A stretch of 64,000 nucleotides of DNA from Devosia sediminis. Its GTDB lineage: Bacteria > Pseudomonadota > Alphaproteobacteria > Rhizobiales > Devosiaceae. The stretch spans positions 682,001-746,000 of the forward strand of contig NZ_JAEKMH010000002.1 in assembly GCF_016411825.1 (NCBI RefSeq). Reading direction: 5' to 3'. The notes under the pieces were generated by a model. It had not been told where the DNA came from. It did not search any database and saw nothing but the letters and a program-made list of their open reading frames with translations. This document shows positions 8,070 to 17,290 of the stretch, one piece after another. Positions within the stretch are counted from its first letter, which is position 1. Each line of letters opens with the position of its first letter. Made by a program: the position numbers and the translations under genes.

Positions 8070-10043
8070 ATGAGCATCGAACTCGGACATTTCGCGCTGA
8101 TCCTGGCTTTTGCCATGGCCTGTGTCTCGGCATTGGGCGGGCTGCTGCTGTGGCGGCGCGGCGACCGGCTGGCTGCGGTCCTCGCGCAGGCATCCATCCT
8201 GCAATTCGTGCTGGTCGGCGTCGCCTTTCTCGCCGTGGTGCAGGCCTTTGTCAGCTCCGATTTCAGCCTGGCGCTCGCCGCCAACCATTCGCATTCGCTC
8301 AAGCCCCTGATCTTCAAGATTTCCGGCGTCTGGGGCAATCACGAAGGCTCGATGCTGCTTTGGGTGTTGATCCTGGTGCTGTTCGGCGCATTGGTCGCCG
8401 CCTTCGGCCGCCGGCTGCCATCGGATCTCAGCAATCTGGTGCTCGGGACCCAGAGCCTGCTGACCGCTGCCTTTGCCGGCTTTACCCTGTTCACCTCCAA
8501 CCCGTTCGAGCGCATGGTGCAGGCGCCGCTCGAGGGCAGTGACCTCAATCCCATCCTCCAGGATGTCGGCCTCGCCATCCATCCGCCGCTGCTTTATGCC
8601 GGCTATGTCGGCTTTTCGATCTGCTTCTCCTTTGCCATCGCGGCGCTGGTGTCGGGTCGCATCGACCAGGCCTGGGCGCGCTGGGTGCGGCCGTGGACCA
8701 TGCTGAGCTGGACCTTTCTGACCTTGGGCATCGCCATGGGCTCCTACTGGGCCTATTACGAGCTCGGTTGGGGTGGCTGGTGGTTCTGGGACCCGGTGGA
8801 AAATGCCAGCTTCATGCCCTGGCTCGCCGGCACCGCCCTGCTGCATTCGGCGCTGGTGATGGAAAAGCGCAACGCGCTCAAGATATGGACGATCTTCCTC
8901 GCCATCATCACCTTTTCGCTCTCGCTGCTGGGCACCTTTCTCGTCCGCTCGGGCATCCTCACCTCGGTCCATACCTTTGCCAGCGATCCGACGCGCGGCC
9001 TCGTCATCCTGACCATGTTGGCCGTGCTGATCGGCGGTGCCTTCGCGCTCTTTGCCATCCGCTCGCCCGCGCTGCGCCAGGGGGGCCTCTTCGCGCCGAT
9101 CAGCCGCGAAGGCGCGCTGATCCTCAACAACCTCTTCCTCGCCACCGCCGTCGGCGCGGTCCTGGTCGGCACGCTCTATCCGCTGCTGCTCGACGCGCTG
9201 ACCGGCACGACCATTTCGGTGGGCGCGCCCTTCTTCAATTTCACCTTTGGCGCGCTGATGGCCCCGCTGCTGCTGGTGCTGCCCTTCGGTCCGCTCCTGG
9301 CCTGGAAGCGCGCGGATCTCGTCGCCGCCGGGCAGCGACTGATGGGCTTTGCGGCCCTGGCCGTGTTCCTCGCCATTCTGATCTCAGCGCTCGGTGGCGT
9401 GTCCATTTCCATGGTGCCGCTTGGCCTCCTGCTCGGCTTCTGGGTCACGCTGGGGTCGATTGCCGAACTCATCGAACGCTGCCGCCTCGGCCGCATCCCG
9501 CTGGGCGACAGCATGCGGCGCCTCGTCGGCCTGCCGCGCTCGATCTGGTCGACTGCTCTGGGCCATATGGGTCTCGGCCTCACCGTGCTGGGCATTGTCG
9601 CCGTCTCGGCCTGGGAAACCGAACTGGTGACCACGCTCAATCCCGGCGAGACTGCCCAGCTCTCGGGCTATCAGATCGCCTTTGACAGTTTCGAGCAGGT
9701 GCCGGGCGCCAACTACATCGCCGATACCGGCAATTTCACCGTTACCTCGCCGGGGGGCGGCACCGCCACGCTCCACGCGGAGCGCCGCACCTATGTCGCC
9801 AGCGGCACGCCCACCACCGAGGCCGCCATCCAGACCTACGGCTTTTCGCAGTTCTACCTGCAACTGGGCGAGCCGCTCGATGACACCCATGTCATCCGCG
9901 TCTGGTACAAGCCCTATATCCTCTTGATCTGGATCGGGACCCTGGTCATGGCCGGGGCAGGGGTGCTGTCGCTGACCGATCGGCGGCTGCGCGTCGGCGC
10001 CCCGCAGCGCGCCCGCAAGGTCGTGGCGGAGGCTGCGCGATGA
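8070..10043 (+). CDS. ccmF: Haem lyase subunit CcmF (CycK)
   Basis: Large polytopic inner-membrane protein (657 residues) that, with CcmH, ligates haem from CcmE to apocytochrome c. The WWD haem-handling domain is clear: [18 protein letters not shown] at about residues 233-250. Conserved histidines flank it, including that in NHSHSLKPL near residue 73 and in LAIHPPLLY. More than ten hydrophobic helices are readable, with a periplasmic beta-rich segment near the C-terminus ([12 protein letters not shown]). The start at 8070 places the first helix immediately ([17 protein letters not shown]). The end overlaps ccmH in ATGA. Confidence 0.96.
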   Translation: MSIELGHFALILAFAMACVSALGGLLLWRRGDRLAAVLAQASILQFVLVGVAFLAVVQAFVSSDFSLALAANHSHSLKPLIFKISGVWGNHEGSMLLWVLILVLFGALVAAFGRRLPSDLSNLVLGTQSLLTAAFAGFTLFTSNPFERMVQAPLEGSDLNPILQDVGLAIHPPLLYAGYVGFSICFSFAIAALVSGRIDQAWARWVRPWTMLSWTFLTLGIAMGSYWAYYELGWGGWWFWDPVENASFMPWLAGTALLHSALVMEKRNALKIWTIFLAIITFSLSLLGTFLVRSGILTSVHTFASDPTRGLVILTMLAVLIGGAFALFAIRSPALRQGGLFAPISREGALILNNLFLATAVGAVLVGTLYPLLLDALTGTTISVGAPFFNFTFGALMAPLLLVLPFGPLLAWKRADLVAAGQRLMGFAALAVFLAILISALGGVSISMVPLGLLLGFWVTLGSIAELIERCRLGRIPLGDSMRRLVGLPRSIWSTALGHMGLGLTVLGIVAVSAWETELVTTLNPGETAQLSGYQIAFDSFEQVPGANYIADTGNFTVTSPGGGTATLHAERRTYVASGTPTTEAAIQTYGFSQFYLQLGEPLDDTHVIRVWYKPYILLIWIGTLVMAGAGVLSLTDRRLRVGAPQRARKVVAEAAR

Positions 10044-10498
10044 AACTGCGCGCGGCGCTGCTGGCCATCCTGCTGCTCGTCTCCCCGGTGGCCCTGGCGG
10101 TCAGCCCGGACGAAATCCTGCCCGATGCAGCGCTGGAGCAACGCGCGCGCGACATTTCTGCCGGTTTGCGGTGCCTCGTCTGCCAGAACCAGTCCATCGA
10201 CGACAGCGACGCAGACCTTGCGCGTGACCTGCGCGTGCTGGTGCGAGAGCGCCTCGTGGCCGGCGACACCGACCAGCAGGTCGAGCAGTATGTTGTCGAT
10301 CGCTACGGTGAATATGTGCTGCTCAACCCGCGGCTCGGTCTGCACACGATCCTGCTCTGGGCGGCGGCGCCGATCCTGCTCATCGCGGGTCTCGCGACCC
10401 TGCTGGTGGCGCGCCGCCGCGCGGCGGTGCCAGCGGGAGACGAAAGCCTCTCTCCGGAGGAACAGGCCGCTCTCGACGGGCTGCGCAAGGAACGCTGA
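10040..10498 (+). CDS. ccmH: Cytochrome c-type biogenesis protein CcmH (CycL)
   Basis: Thiol-redox partner of CcmF, 152 residues. It has a cleavable signal peptide (about 1-20), the redox motif [11 protein letters not shown] with Cys45 and Cys48 that reduces the apocytochrome CXXCH cysteines, a helical bundle, and one C-terminal transmembrane helix ([20 protein letters not shown]) followed by a charged tail. It is the last gene of the coupled ccmI-E-F-H operon. It is the short CcmH form, lacking the fused CcmI part found in E. coli, consistent with the separate ccmI upstream. Confidence 0.95.
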   Translation: MKLRAALLAILLLVSPVALAVSPDEILPDAALEQRARDISAGLRCLVCQNQSIDDSDADLARDLRVLVRERLVAGDTDQQVEQYVVDRYGEYVLLNPRLGLHTILLWAAAPILLIAGLATLLVARRRAAVPAGDESLSPEEQAALDGLRKER

Positions 10499-10570
10499 GA
10501 GGATTGTTTCCCGGCCTCGGGCCCGGCTTTGAGGCGCCGCCAAGGCAGTCCTGCGCCACAATCCCGCCAG

Positions 10571-10594
10571 CAACATTGCCAAAGCTTAATGTTG
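10571..10594. promoter_or_regulatory. Inverted repeat upstream of htrA
   Basis: CAACATT (10571-10577) and AATGTTG (10588-10594) form a perfect 7-bp dyad with a 10-base spacer, just upstream of the candidate htrA promoter. It could be a regulator's operator or a short stem-loop; the spacing of about one helical turn and a half favours a protein site. Confidence 0.4.
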
Positions 10595-10600
10595 GCGCAA

Positions 10601-10630
10601 CTTCAAAGAAAGGCGCGCCGTTCCATATGT
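10601..10630 (+). promoter_or_regulatory. Candidate RpoH (sigma-32) promoter of htrA
   Basis: CTTCAAA (10601-10607), 13 bases, then TTCCATATGT (10621-10630) resembles the heat-shock consensus CTTGAAA / CCCCATNT. It lies about 45 bases upstream of a protease gene often under envelope or heat stress control. Confidence 0.4.
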
Positions 10631-10673
10631 ATCCCACAAGCTGTTGAGAGCTTTTCGAAGGAGATACGTTCCC

Positions 10674-12218
10674 ATGCGTTCGACTGTTCTTTCGCGCACC
10701 AGTCGCTGGTTGGGCGCTTCCGCCCTTGCCCTGCTGGTCGGCATCGGTGGCGTTTCCACCGCTTTTGTCATGTCCGGCCAAGCCGCCAATGCGCAGGTCC
10801 AGAATGCCGCCCAGATCGTGGTGCCGCAGGCCACCGTGCAGCAGGGTTTTGCCGACCTGGTCGAGGCCGTCAAGCCGGCCGTGGTGTCCATCCTTGTCGA
10901 AGCCGAAGCGCCGGGCCGCCAGATTCAGGGCGGTGGCCGCGACTTCAACTTCGAGTTCAATTTCCCCGACCTTCCCGAAGACCATCCGTTCCGTGACTTC
11001 TTCGACCAGTTCGGTCCCAATGGCCCCGGCGGTCAGGGCGGACCGGGCGGCGGCGCCGAGCGTCCGCGCCAGTTCATGGCCGCGGGTTCGGGCTTCATCA
11101 TCTCCGCTGACGGCTATGTCGTCACCAACAACCACGTCGTCCAGGACGCCACCAAGGTGACCGTCGTGTTCGAGGACGGCTCCGAGCAGGTTGCCGAAAT
11201 CGTCGGTACCGACGAGCGCACCGACCTTGCCGTGCTCAAGATCGAGGGCGAGGACCTGCCCTTCGTGACCTTCGAGGACGAAGCGAGCCGCGTGGGTGAC
11301 TGGGTCGTTGCCGTGGGCAATCCCTTCGGTCTTGGCGGCACCGTGACGGTGGGCGTCATTTCCGGCGCTGGCCGCGATATCGGCGGCTCCAGCTATGGCG
11401 ACTTCCTGCAGATCGACGCTGCCGTCAACACCGGCAATTCCGGCGGCCCGGCCTTCAACGTCAATGGTGAAGTGGTTGGCGTCAACACCGCCATCTATTC
11501 GCCCACCGGCGGCAATGTCGGCATCGCCTTTGCCATCCCGGCTCACACGGTCAAGAATATCGTCGACCAGCTGGTCAGCGACGGCACGGTGACCCGCGGT
11601 TATCTCGGCGTGTCCATCCAGGACGTCAGCCGCGATATCGCCGACAGCGTCGGCCTGCCCGACGCCAAGGGTGCCATCGTCCGCGAGCCGACCGAAGATG
11701 GTCCGGCCGGTGCTGCCGGCGTGCAGTCGGGTGACATCATCACCCAGGTCGATGGCGAGCAGATCGACGACGCGCTCGATCTCAGCCGCACCATTGCCAG
11801 CAAGTCGCCCGACTCCACCGTCGAGCTGACCGTCTGGCGCGATGGCGCCGAGACCACCATTTCGGTCCAGCTCCAGCAGCTTGACGAAGCCGCCCAGGCA
11901 GAGACCCCGGCGCAGCCGACCCCGCCGGAAGCCGTTCCGGAAGCCACCACCAGCCTCGGCATGGCCCTTGTGTCCAATGGTGACGGCACCGGCGGCCTCT
12001 TGATCCAGAGCGTCGAGCCCGACAGCCAGGCTGCCCAGCGCGGCCTCGACACCGGCGACGTGATCCTCGAAGTCGACAACACGCCGGTCGCGACCGTTGC
12101 CGAATTCGACGCCGCTGTTGCGGCCGTCCAGGATCGGGGCTTGAATACGGCCCTGGTCAAGGTTGCCCGTGATGGTGAGGCCCGTTTCATCGGCCTGCCG
12201 CTCGCCCAGACCGAGTAA
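10674..12218 (+). CDS. Periplasmic Do-family serine protease HtrA/DegP
   Basis: Periplasmic protease/chaperone that degrades misfolded envelope proteins. The 514 residues begin with a signal peptide (cleavage near ANAQ at about residue 38), then the trypsin-like domain with His in NNHVV (about 154), Asp in TDLAVLKI (about 184) and Ser in GNSGGPAF (about 256), then two PDZ domains (the first around GYLGVSIQDV, the second around GGLLIQSVEPDSQAA). A flexible Gly/Pro-rich loop follows FDQFGPNGPG. The start has GAAGGAG (10657-10663). It follows the ccm operon and precedes a two-component pair, a layout also found in rhizobia, where it is called degP1. All catalytic residues are present. Confidence 0.93.
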   Translation: MRSTVLSRTSRWLGASALALLVGIGGVSTAFVMSGQAANAQVQNAAQIVVPQATVQQGFADLVEAVKPAVVSILVEAEAPGRQIQGGGRDFNFEFNFPDLPEDHPFRDFFDQFGPNGPGGQGGPGGGAERPRQFMAAGSGFIISADGYVVTNNHVVQDATKVTVVFEDGSEQVAEIVGTDERTDLAVLKIEGEDLPFVTFEDEASRVGDWVVAVGNPFGLGGTVTVGVISGAGRDIGGSSYGDFLQIDAAVNTGNSGGPAFNVNGEVVGVNTAIYSPTGGNVGIAFAIPAHTVKNIVDQLVSDGTVTRGYLGVSIQDVSRDIADSVGLPDAKGAIVREPTEDGPAGAAGVQSGDIITQVDGEQIDDALDLSRTIASKSPDSTVELTVWRDGAETTISVQLQQLDEAAQAETPAQPTPPEAVPEATTSLGMALVSNGDGTGGLLIQSVEPDSQAAQRGLDTGDVILEVDNTPVATVAEFDAAVAAVQDRGLNTALVKVARDGEARFIGLPLAQTE

Positions 12219-12225
12219 TGACTAC

Positions 12226-12251
12226 CGGCCTCGGGGTTCGCTCCGGGGCCG
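12226..12251 (+). terminator. Hairpin between htrA and the response regulator
   Basis: CGGCCTCGG (12226-12234) pairs with CCGGGGCCG (12243-12251) over 9 bp with one wobble, loop of 8 bases, followed by TCTTCC. A weak terminator or processing hairpin that would lower read-through into the regulator gene. Confidence 0.4.
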
Positions 12252-12273
12252 TCTTCCATCGGGAGCGTCAGAC

Positions 12274-12945
12274 GTGAAGATCCTGCTCATCGAAGATGAC
12301 CGCGAAGCGGCGAGCTACCTGATCCAGGCGCTCGATGAGGCCGGCCACGTCACCCACCACGCTGCCGATGGCGAAACCGGTTATGCCATGGCCTCGGGCA
12401 TGGATTACGACGTACTGATCGTCGACCGCATGCTGCCGCGCCGCGATGGCCTTTCCATCGTCGAAAGCCTGCGCGCCGAGGACGACAAGACGCCGGTGCT
12501 GATCCTCTCCGCCCTGGGCGAGGTCGACGACCGCGTCACCGGCCTGCGCGCCGGCGGCGACGACTACCTCACCAAGCCCTATGCCTTCACCGAACTCCTC
12601 GCCCGCGTCGAGGTGCTGGCCCGCCGCTCCAGCCCCGCAGAGGCCGCGACCAACTATACGGTCGGCGGACTGTCGCTGGATCGCCTCAGCCGCAAGGTCG
12701 AGCGCGATGGCGATAATATCCTGCTTCAGCCGCGCGAATTTCGCCTGCTAGAATACCTCATGAAAAATGCCGGCAAGGTGGTGACCCGCACCATGCTGCT
12801 CGAAAATGTCTGGGACTATCACTTCGATCCGCAGACCAATGTCATCGACGTGCACATGTCCCGCCTGCGCTCGAAGATCGACAAGGGCCATGCCAACCCG
12901 CTGCTGCATACCGTGCGCGGCGCCGGCTACATGATCCGGGAGTAG
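12274..12945 (+). CDS. OmpR/PhoB-family response regulator
   Basis: Cytoplasmic DNA-binding response regulator of 223 residues. The receiver domain has the acidic pocket IEDD, phosphoacceptor Asp51 (LIVDRMLP) and Lys101 (YLTKPY); a winged-helix output domain follows (LLQPREFRLLEYLMKN to HTVRGAGYMI). GTG at 12274 is chosen because it places KILLIEDD directly at the N-terminus and has GGGAG 9 bases upstream. The stop is 3 bases before the GTG of the cognate kinase, so the pair is an operon. The proximity to htrA suggests an envelope-stress role, which is inference. Confidence 0.93.
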   Translation: MKILLIEDDREAASYLIQALDEAGHVTHHAADGETGYAMASGMDYDVLIVDRMLPRRDGLSIVESLRAEDDKTPVLILSALGEVDDRVTGLRAGGDDYLTKPYAFTELLARVEVLARRSSPAEAATNYTVGGLSLDRLSRKVERDGDNILLQPREFRLLEYLMKNAGKVVTRTMLLENVWDYHFDPQTNVIDVHMSRLRSKIDKGHANPLLHTVRGAGYMIRE

Positions 12946-12948
12946 GCC

Positions 12949-14367
12949 GTGAGCCGCTTCGCCCAAGTCTGGCGAACCTCCACCGTCCGCCTCACCGCCA
13001 CCTTCATCGCCATTTTCGGCATCTTCGCCATCCTGCTCATGGCCTTTATCGGCTGGCAGTCGAGCGTGCAGATCCAGCGCCAGCAGACCGACGACATCAA
13101 TCGCGAAATTCGGCAGTTCGAGCGCATCGAGGCGCTGCAGGGCGTACGGGCGCTGGCCTTTGCCTTCAATCGCGTCTCCTCGCAGCCGGGGCCGGGCATT
13201 TACTACCTGGCCGATGCCACAGGGCAGTACCTGCTCGGCAATGTCACCGATGTGCCAGTGGAAGTGGTGATCAACCCGGGCGTGTATAGCTTCGAGTATG
13301 AGCGTCCCAATCCCCTCGGCGACAGTGCGGATGCCGAGGACCCCCGCCCGCCGCGCCAGCGCGAAGGCGTGGCCGTGGTGCGCTCGATCGAGCTCGACAA
13401 CGGCATGCGCCTCGTGGTGGGTCGCGATGTGGTCGAGCGGCGCGGCTATTCGGCCATCATCCTCCAGAGCTTTCTGGTCGGCGTCATCGGCATCATCCTG
13501 TTCTCGCTGATTGCCGGCGGCATCACCGCGCGCCGCGTGCTCAAGCGCATCGACACCATTCAGCAGACCTCGACCAAGATCATGTCGGGCAATCTCTCCG
13601 AACGCGTGCCGGTGACGCGGCGCAATGACGAATTCGACGCGCTGGCCGCCAATCTCAACGCCATGCTCGACCGCATCGAGCAGCTCCTGCAAGGCCTTAA
13701 GGAAGTCACCGACAACGTCGCGCACGATCTCAAGACCCCGCTGACCCGCCTGCGTAGCCAGGCCGAAGCCGCTCTGCGCGACACGGCCAGCCCCGAAACG
13801 CGCGAAAAGGCGCTCGAAACGGTGATCGGCGAAAGCGACCGCTTGATCCGGACCTTCAACGCCCTCCTGATGATTGCCCGCGTCGAGGCCGGCGCCCCGT
13901 CTGGCGCCCTGGCCGATATCGATGTCAGCGCCATCGTTGCCGACATGGCCGAGCTTTACGGTCCGGTAGCCGAGGATGAGGGCATCGCCATCGAGGCCCG
14001 CATCGAGCCGGGCGTGACGCTCAAGGCAAATCGCGAGCTGATCGGCCAGGCCATGGTCAACCTGCTCGAAAATGCCGTCAAATATGCGAAGCCCGAAACC
14101 GGTGACGGCGGCCGGGTGGAGGTCGAGCTCAAGCGCGTCTCCGGTAAGGTGCGGATCGTCGTGGCCGACAATGGGCCCGGCATTCCCGAAGCCGACCGCA
14201 AGCGCGTTCTGGAACGGTTCGTGCGCCTCGAAAAGAGCCGGTCCGAGCCGGGATCCGGCCTTGGCCTGTCGCTGGTCAATGCCGTGGCGCGCCTCCATGG
14301 CGGCACGCTGACCATCGAGGACAATGCGCCCGGCGTCAGGGCCGTCATCGAGCTGCCGGCGAGCTGA
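12949..14367 (+). CDS. Sensor histidine kinase, EnvZ-like
   Basis: Inner-membrane sensor kinase, 472 residues, partner of the upstream regulator. GTG start. Transmembrane helix 1 at about 13-37, a periplasmic sensor of about 130 residues, helix 2 at about 166-190 (SFLVGVIGIILFSLIAGGI), HAMP, a short coiled coil, H-box NVAHDLKTPLTRLR, N-box NLLENAVKYA, and ADNGPGIP and GSGLGLSLV ATP boxes. Catalytic residues are complete. The order htrA-regulator-kinase-glnE is conserved in rhizobial genomes as I recall it. Confidence 0.92.
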   Translation: MSRFAQVWRTSTVRLTATFIAIFGIFAILLMAFIGWQSSVQIQRQQTDDINREIRQFERIEALQGVRALAFAFNRVSSQPGPGIYYLADATGQYLLGNVTDVPVEVVINPGVYSFEYERPNPLGDSADAEDPRPPRQREGVAVVRSIELDNGMRLVVGRDVVERRGYSAIILQSFLVGVIGIILFSLIAGGITARRVLKRIDTIQQTSTKIMSGNLSERVPVTRRNDEFDALAANLNAMLDRIEQLLQGLKEVTDNVAHDLKTPLTRLRSQAEAALRDTASPETREKALETVIGESDRLIRTFNALLMIARVEAGAPSGALADIDVSAIVADMAELYGPVAEDEGIAIEARIEPGVTLKANRELIGQAMVNLLENAVKYAKPETGDGGRVEVELKRVSGKVRIVVADNGPGIPEADRKRVLERFVRLEKSRSEPGSGLGLSLVNAVARLHGGTLTIEDNAPGVRAVIELPAS

Positions 14368-14412
14368 TCCCTTCGCCTTGCGGGGGCCTTATCCGCGCGC
14401 TATGCCTCGAAA

Positions 14413-17289
14413 ATGAGCACCATTCTCGCGCCCCTTCCGCCAGTCGATCACCCGCGCTTCGACGCCCTGCTTGCCGAGCTGCCGGACGCCGGTGCAGCGC
14501 TCCGTGGCCATGCCGGGCTCCTGGGGCCATTGCTCGAAGCGGCGCCCTATCTGCTCGACTTGACGCACGACCATGCCGGCTGGCTCGTCGCGGCGCTGGA
14601 GCAGGGGCCCGATACGGCCTTTGCAGCGCTACTGGCCGAGGTCGACGAGGCCGGCAAGACGGCGGACGAGGCTGAAGTCGGCTTCATGCTGCGACGGGCC
14701 AAAGGCCGCACCGCGCTCTTGGCCGCCGTTGCCGAAACCGGCGGGGCCTGGACCACGGCCCGCGCCACCGAAGCGCTCTCCGACCTCGCCGATGCGGCGC
14801 TCGAGGCCGCCATGGACCTCCTGATGCGCCAGGCCTTCGAAAAGGGCCAGTTGGTCCTGCCCGCCGAGCAAGCGACTGCCGCCAATTCCGGCCTCGCCAT
14901 CTTCGCCCTCGGCAAGCATGGCGGCCGCGAGCTCAACTATTCCTCCGACATCGACATCGTCGCCTTCTTCGATCCGCAAAAGCCGGTTCTGGTTGATCCG
15001 TCCGAGGCGACGAAAATCTATTCGCGCATGGTGCAGAAGCTGGTCGGCCTCATGGAGGATCGCCAGGTGGGCGGCTATGTTTTCCGCACTGACCTGCGGC
15101 TGCGCCCCGACCCCGGTTCCACCCCGGTGGCCATCTCCTTCGATGCGGCGCTGGCCTATTACGAAGTGCGCGGGCAGAACTGGGAGCGCGCCGCCTGGAT
15201 CAAGTCGCGCCCCTGCGCCGGCGACAAGCGGGTCGGCGAGGCCTTCCTCAAGGAATTGGCGCCCTATGTCTGGCGCAAGCATCTCGATTTCGCGACAATT
15301 GCCGATATTCAGGCGATGAAGCGCCAGATCAATGTTTCCAAGAAGGTCGGCGACATCCGAGTCGAGGGTCACAACGTCAAGCTCGGACGCGGCGGCATCC
15401 GCGAGATCGAGTTTTTCGCCCAGACCCAGCAGCTCATCGCCGGCGGCCGCGACAAGGCCCTGCGCGTGCGCCCGACCTCGCAGGCGCTTGCGGCGCTGGC
15501 CGAGGCAAGCTGGATCAGCGACAAGGCAGCCCGCGAACTGACCGAGACCTACTGGTTCCTCCGCGCCGTGGAAAACCGGCTGCAGATGCTGCGCGACGAG
15601 CAGACCCACACCATGCCGGACAGACCCGAGGATGTCGCCGTCATCGGCCGGCTGATGGGCGAGGCGGACCTTCCCACTTTCGAGAAGGCCTATCGCGCGG
15701 CTCTGGAGCGCGTGGCGCGCTACTACGCAGAGCTCTTCACCGAGGGCGAGACGCTGGGCTCCGGCGAAGGCAACCTCGTATTCACCGGCAGCGACGATGA
15801 TCCGGGCACGCTCGAAACTCTCACGGCCATGGGTTTCGCCGATGCCTCGAAGGCCATCGAGACGGTGCGCAAGTGGCACTATGGCTCCTATGCCGCCACC
15901 CGCACTGCCGTTGCCCGGGCCCATCTCACCGAACTGCTGCCCGCCTTGCTGCTGACCTTTGGCCGCGCCGGCAATGCGGATGCCGCCATGGCCCATTTCG
16001 ACGATTTTCTCTCGCGCCTGCCGGGCGGCGTGCAGCTCTTCGCGCTGCTGCGCAACCACGAACAGTTGCGTACTCTGCTGGTGCAATTCATGGCCTCGGC
16101 CCCCCGTATGTCCGAGGCCGTCATCCATCGCGCCCATGTCATGGATGGGCTGATCGACCCAGCCTTTGCCAATGACGTCACCCATCGTGACGTGCTCATT
16201 GCCAAGGTCGACGCCTTCCTCGCCGATGCGCGCTCCTATGAGGAGCTGATCGATCGCGCCCGCATCATCGGGCAGGAGCAGAAGTTCCTCGTCGCGGCCG
16301 GCCTCCTATCCGGCACGGTCAGCGCCCAGGGGGCAGGGGAGCAATTCACGGCCCTGGCCGAAACCCTGCTGCACCGCCTCTTCGACAAGGTGCAGGACGA
16401 GTTCGCGACCCGCCACGGCCGCATTCCCGGCGCCGACGTTGCGCTGCTGGCCTTCGGCAAGATGGCGAGCGGCGAGATGACCTACACGTCCGATCTCGAT
16501 TTCATCCTGCTCTACGACGCGCCCGATATCGAATCCGACGGCGAACGGTCGCTGGCCACGCCGCACTATTTTGCCCGCCTCACCCAGCGCCTTGTTGCGG
16601 CCGTGTCGGCTCCCACGGCCGAAGGCGTGCTCTACGAAGCCGACATGCGGCTGCGTCCCTCGGGCAATTCGGGTCCCTTGGCCACCAGCATCAATGGCTT
16701 CCGCGCCTATCACAAGGACAATGCCTGGACCTGGGAGCATCTGGCCCTCAGCCGTGCCCGCGTCATTGCCGCCACCGGCGACCTGGGCGCGCGGGTCGAT
16801 GCTGCTATCGCCGAAGTCATGGATCGTCCGCGCGACGCGACCAAGACCATCGAGGATGTCGTCTCAATGCGCGCACTCATGGCCCGGGAGCGAAAGCCGC
16901 GCCACGCATTCGATCTGAAACTGGCTGCCGGCGGCCTTGTCGATCTCGAATTCATCGCCCAGTCGGCGCAACTCGTGGCCGGAAAAGCGATTGACCTGCC
17001 GCAGGCGCCCACCGCCCGTGTCCTCGCGCGGCTGGGCGAAGTGGGACTGGTCCCCACCGGCCAGCGCCTGGCGGAAATCCACGGCGTCTATTCGACGGCC
17101 CTGCAGGTGATGAGTTCGGCGCTAGTAAGTCCGTTCAAGGAAGAGGCCTGGACACCCGCCTTCAAGGAACTGCTGGCGCATCTGGCCAACTATCCTGATT
17201 TCGGCCGGCTCGAACTCGATATCGCGCAGATGCAGCGCGAAGTGCAGGATGCGGCCGAGGCCTGGTATGCGAGGGCGGTGACGCTCTGA
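14413..17289 (+). CDS. glnE: Bifunctional glutamine synthetase adenylyltransferase/removase
   Basis: Adds and removes AMP on glutamine synthetase in response to PII state, tuning nitrogen assimilation. At 958 residues it has the family length. Two nucleotidyltransferase modules are visible: the N-terminal adenylyl-removase site with FALGKHGGRELNYSSDIDI (about residues 166-184) and the C-terminal adenylyl-transferase site with LAFGKMASGEMTYTSDLDF (about 678-696), each with the metal-binding DxD. The GRGGIREIEFFAQ and GGLVDLEFIAQ segments mark the helical PII-binding regions. Separated by 45 bases from the kinase, it may be co-transcribed with it. Confidence 0.96.
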   Translation: MSTILAPLPPVDHPRFDALLAELPDAGAALRGHAGLLGPLLEAAPYLLDLTHDHAGWLVAALEQGPDTAFAALLAEVDEAGKTADEAEVGFMLRRAKGRTALLAAVAETGGAWTTARATEALSDLADAALEAAMDLLMRQAFEKGQLVLPAEQATAANSGLAIFALGKHGGRELNYSSDIDIVAFFDPQKPVLVDPSEATKIYSRMVQKLVGLMEDRQVGGYVFRTDLRLRPDPGSTPVAISFDAALAYYEVRGQNWERAAWIKSRPCAGDKRVGEAFLKELAPYVWRKHLDFATIADIQAMKRQINVSKKVGDIRVEGHNVKLGRGGIREIEFFAQTQQLIAGGRDKALRVRPTSQALAALAEASWISDKAARELTETYWFLRAVENRLQMLRDEQTHTMPDRPEDVAVIGRLMGEADLPTFEKAYRAALERVARYYAELFTEGETLGSGEGNLVFTGSDDDPGTLETLTAMGFADASKAIETVRKWHYGSYAATRTAVARAHLTELLPALLLTFGRAGNADAAMAHFDDFLSRLPGGVQLFALLRNHEQLRTLLVQFMASAPRMSEAVIHRAHVMDGLIDPAFANDVTHRDVLIAKVDAFLADARSYEELIDRARIIGQEQKFLVAAGLLSGTVSAQGAGEQFTALAETLLHRLFDKVQDEFATRHGRIPGADVALLAFGKMASGEMTYTSDLDFILLYDAPDIESDGERSLATPHYFARLTQRLVAAVSAPTAEGVLYEADMRLRPSGNSGPLATSINGFRAYHKDNAWTWEHLALSRARVIAATGDLGARVDAAIAEVMDRPRDATKTIEDVVSMRALMARERKPRHAFDLKLAAGGLVDLEFIAQSAQLVAGKAIDLPQAPTARVLARLGEVGLVPTGQRLAEIHGVYSTALQVMSSALVSPFKEEAWTPAFKELLAHLANYPDFGRLELDIAQMQREVQDAAEAWYARAVTL

Positions 17290-17290
17290 G

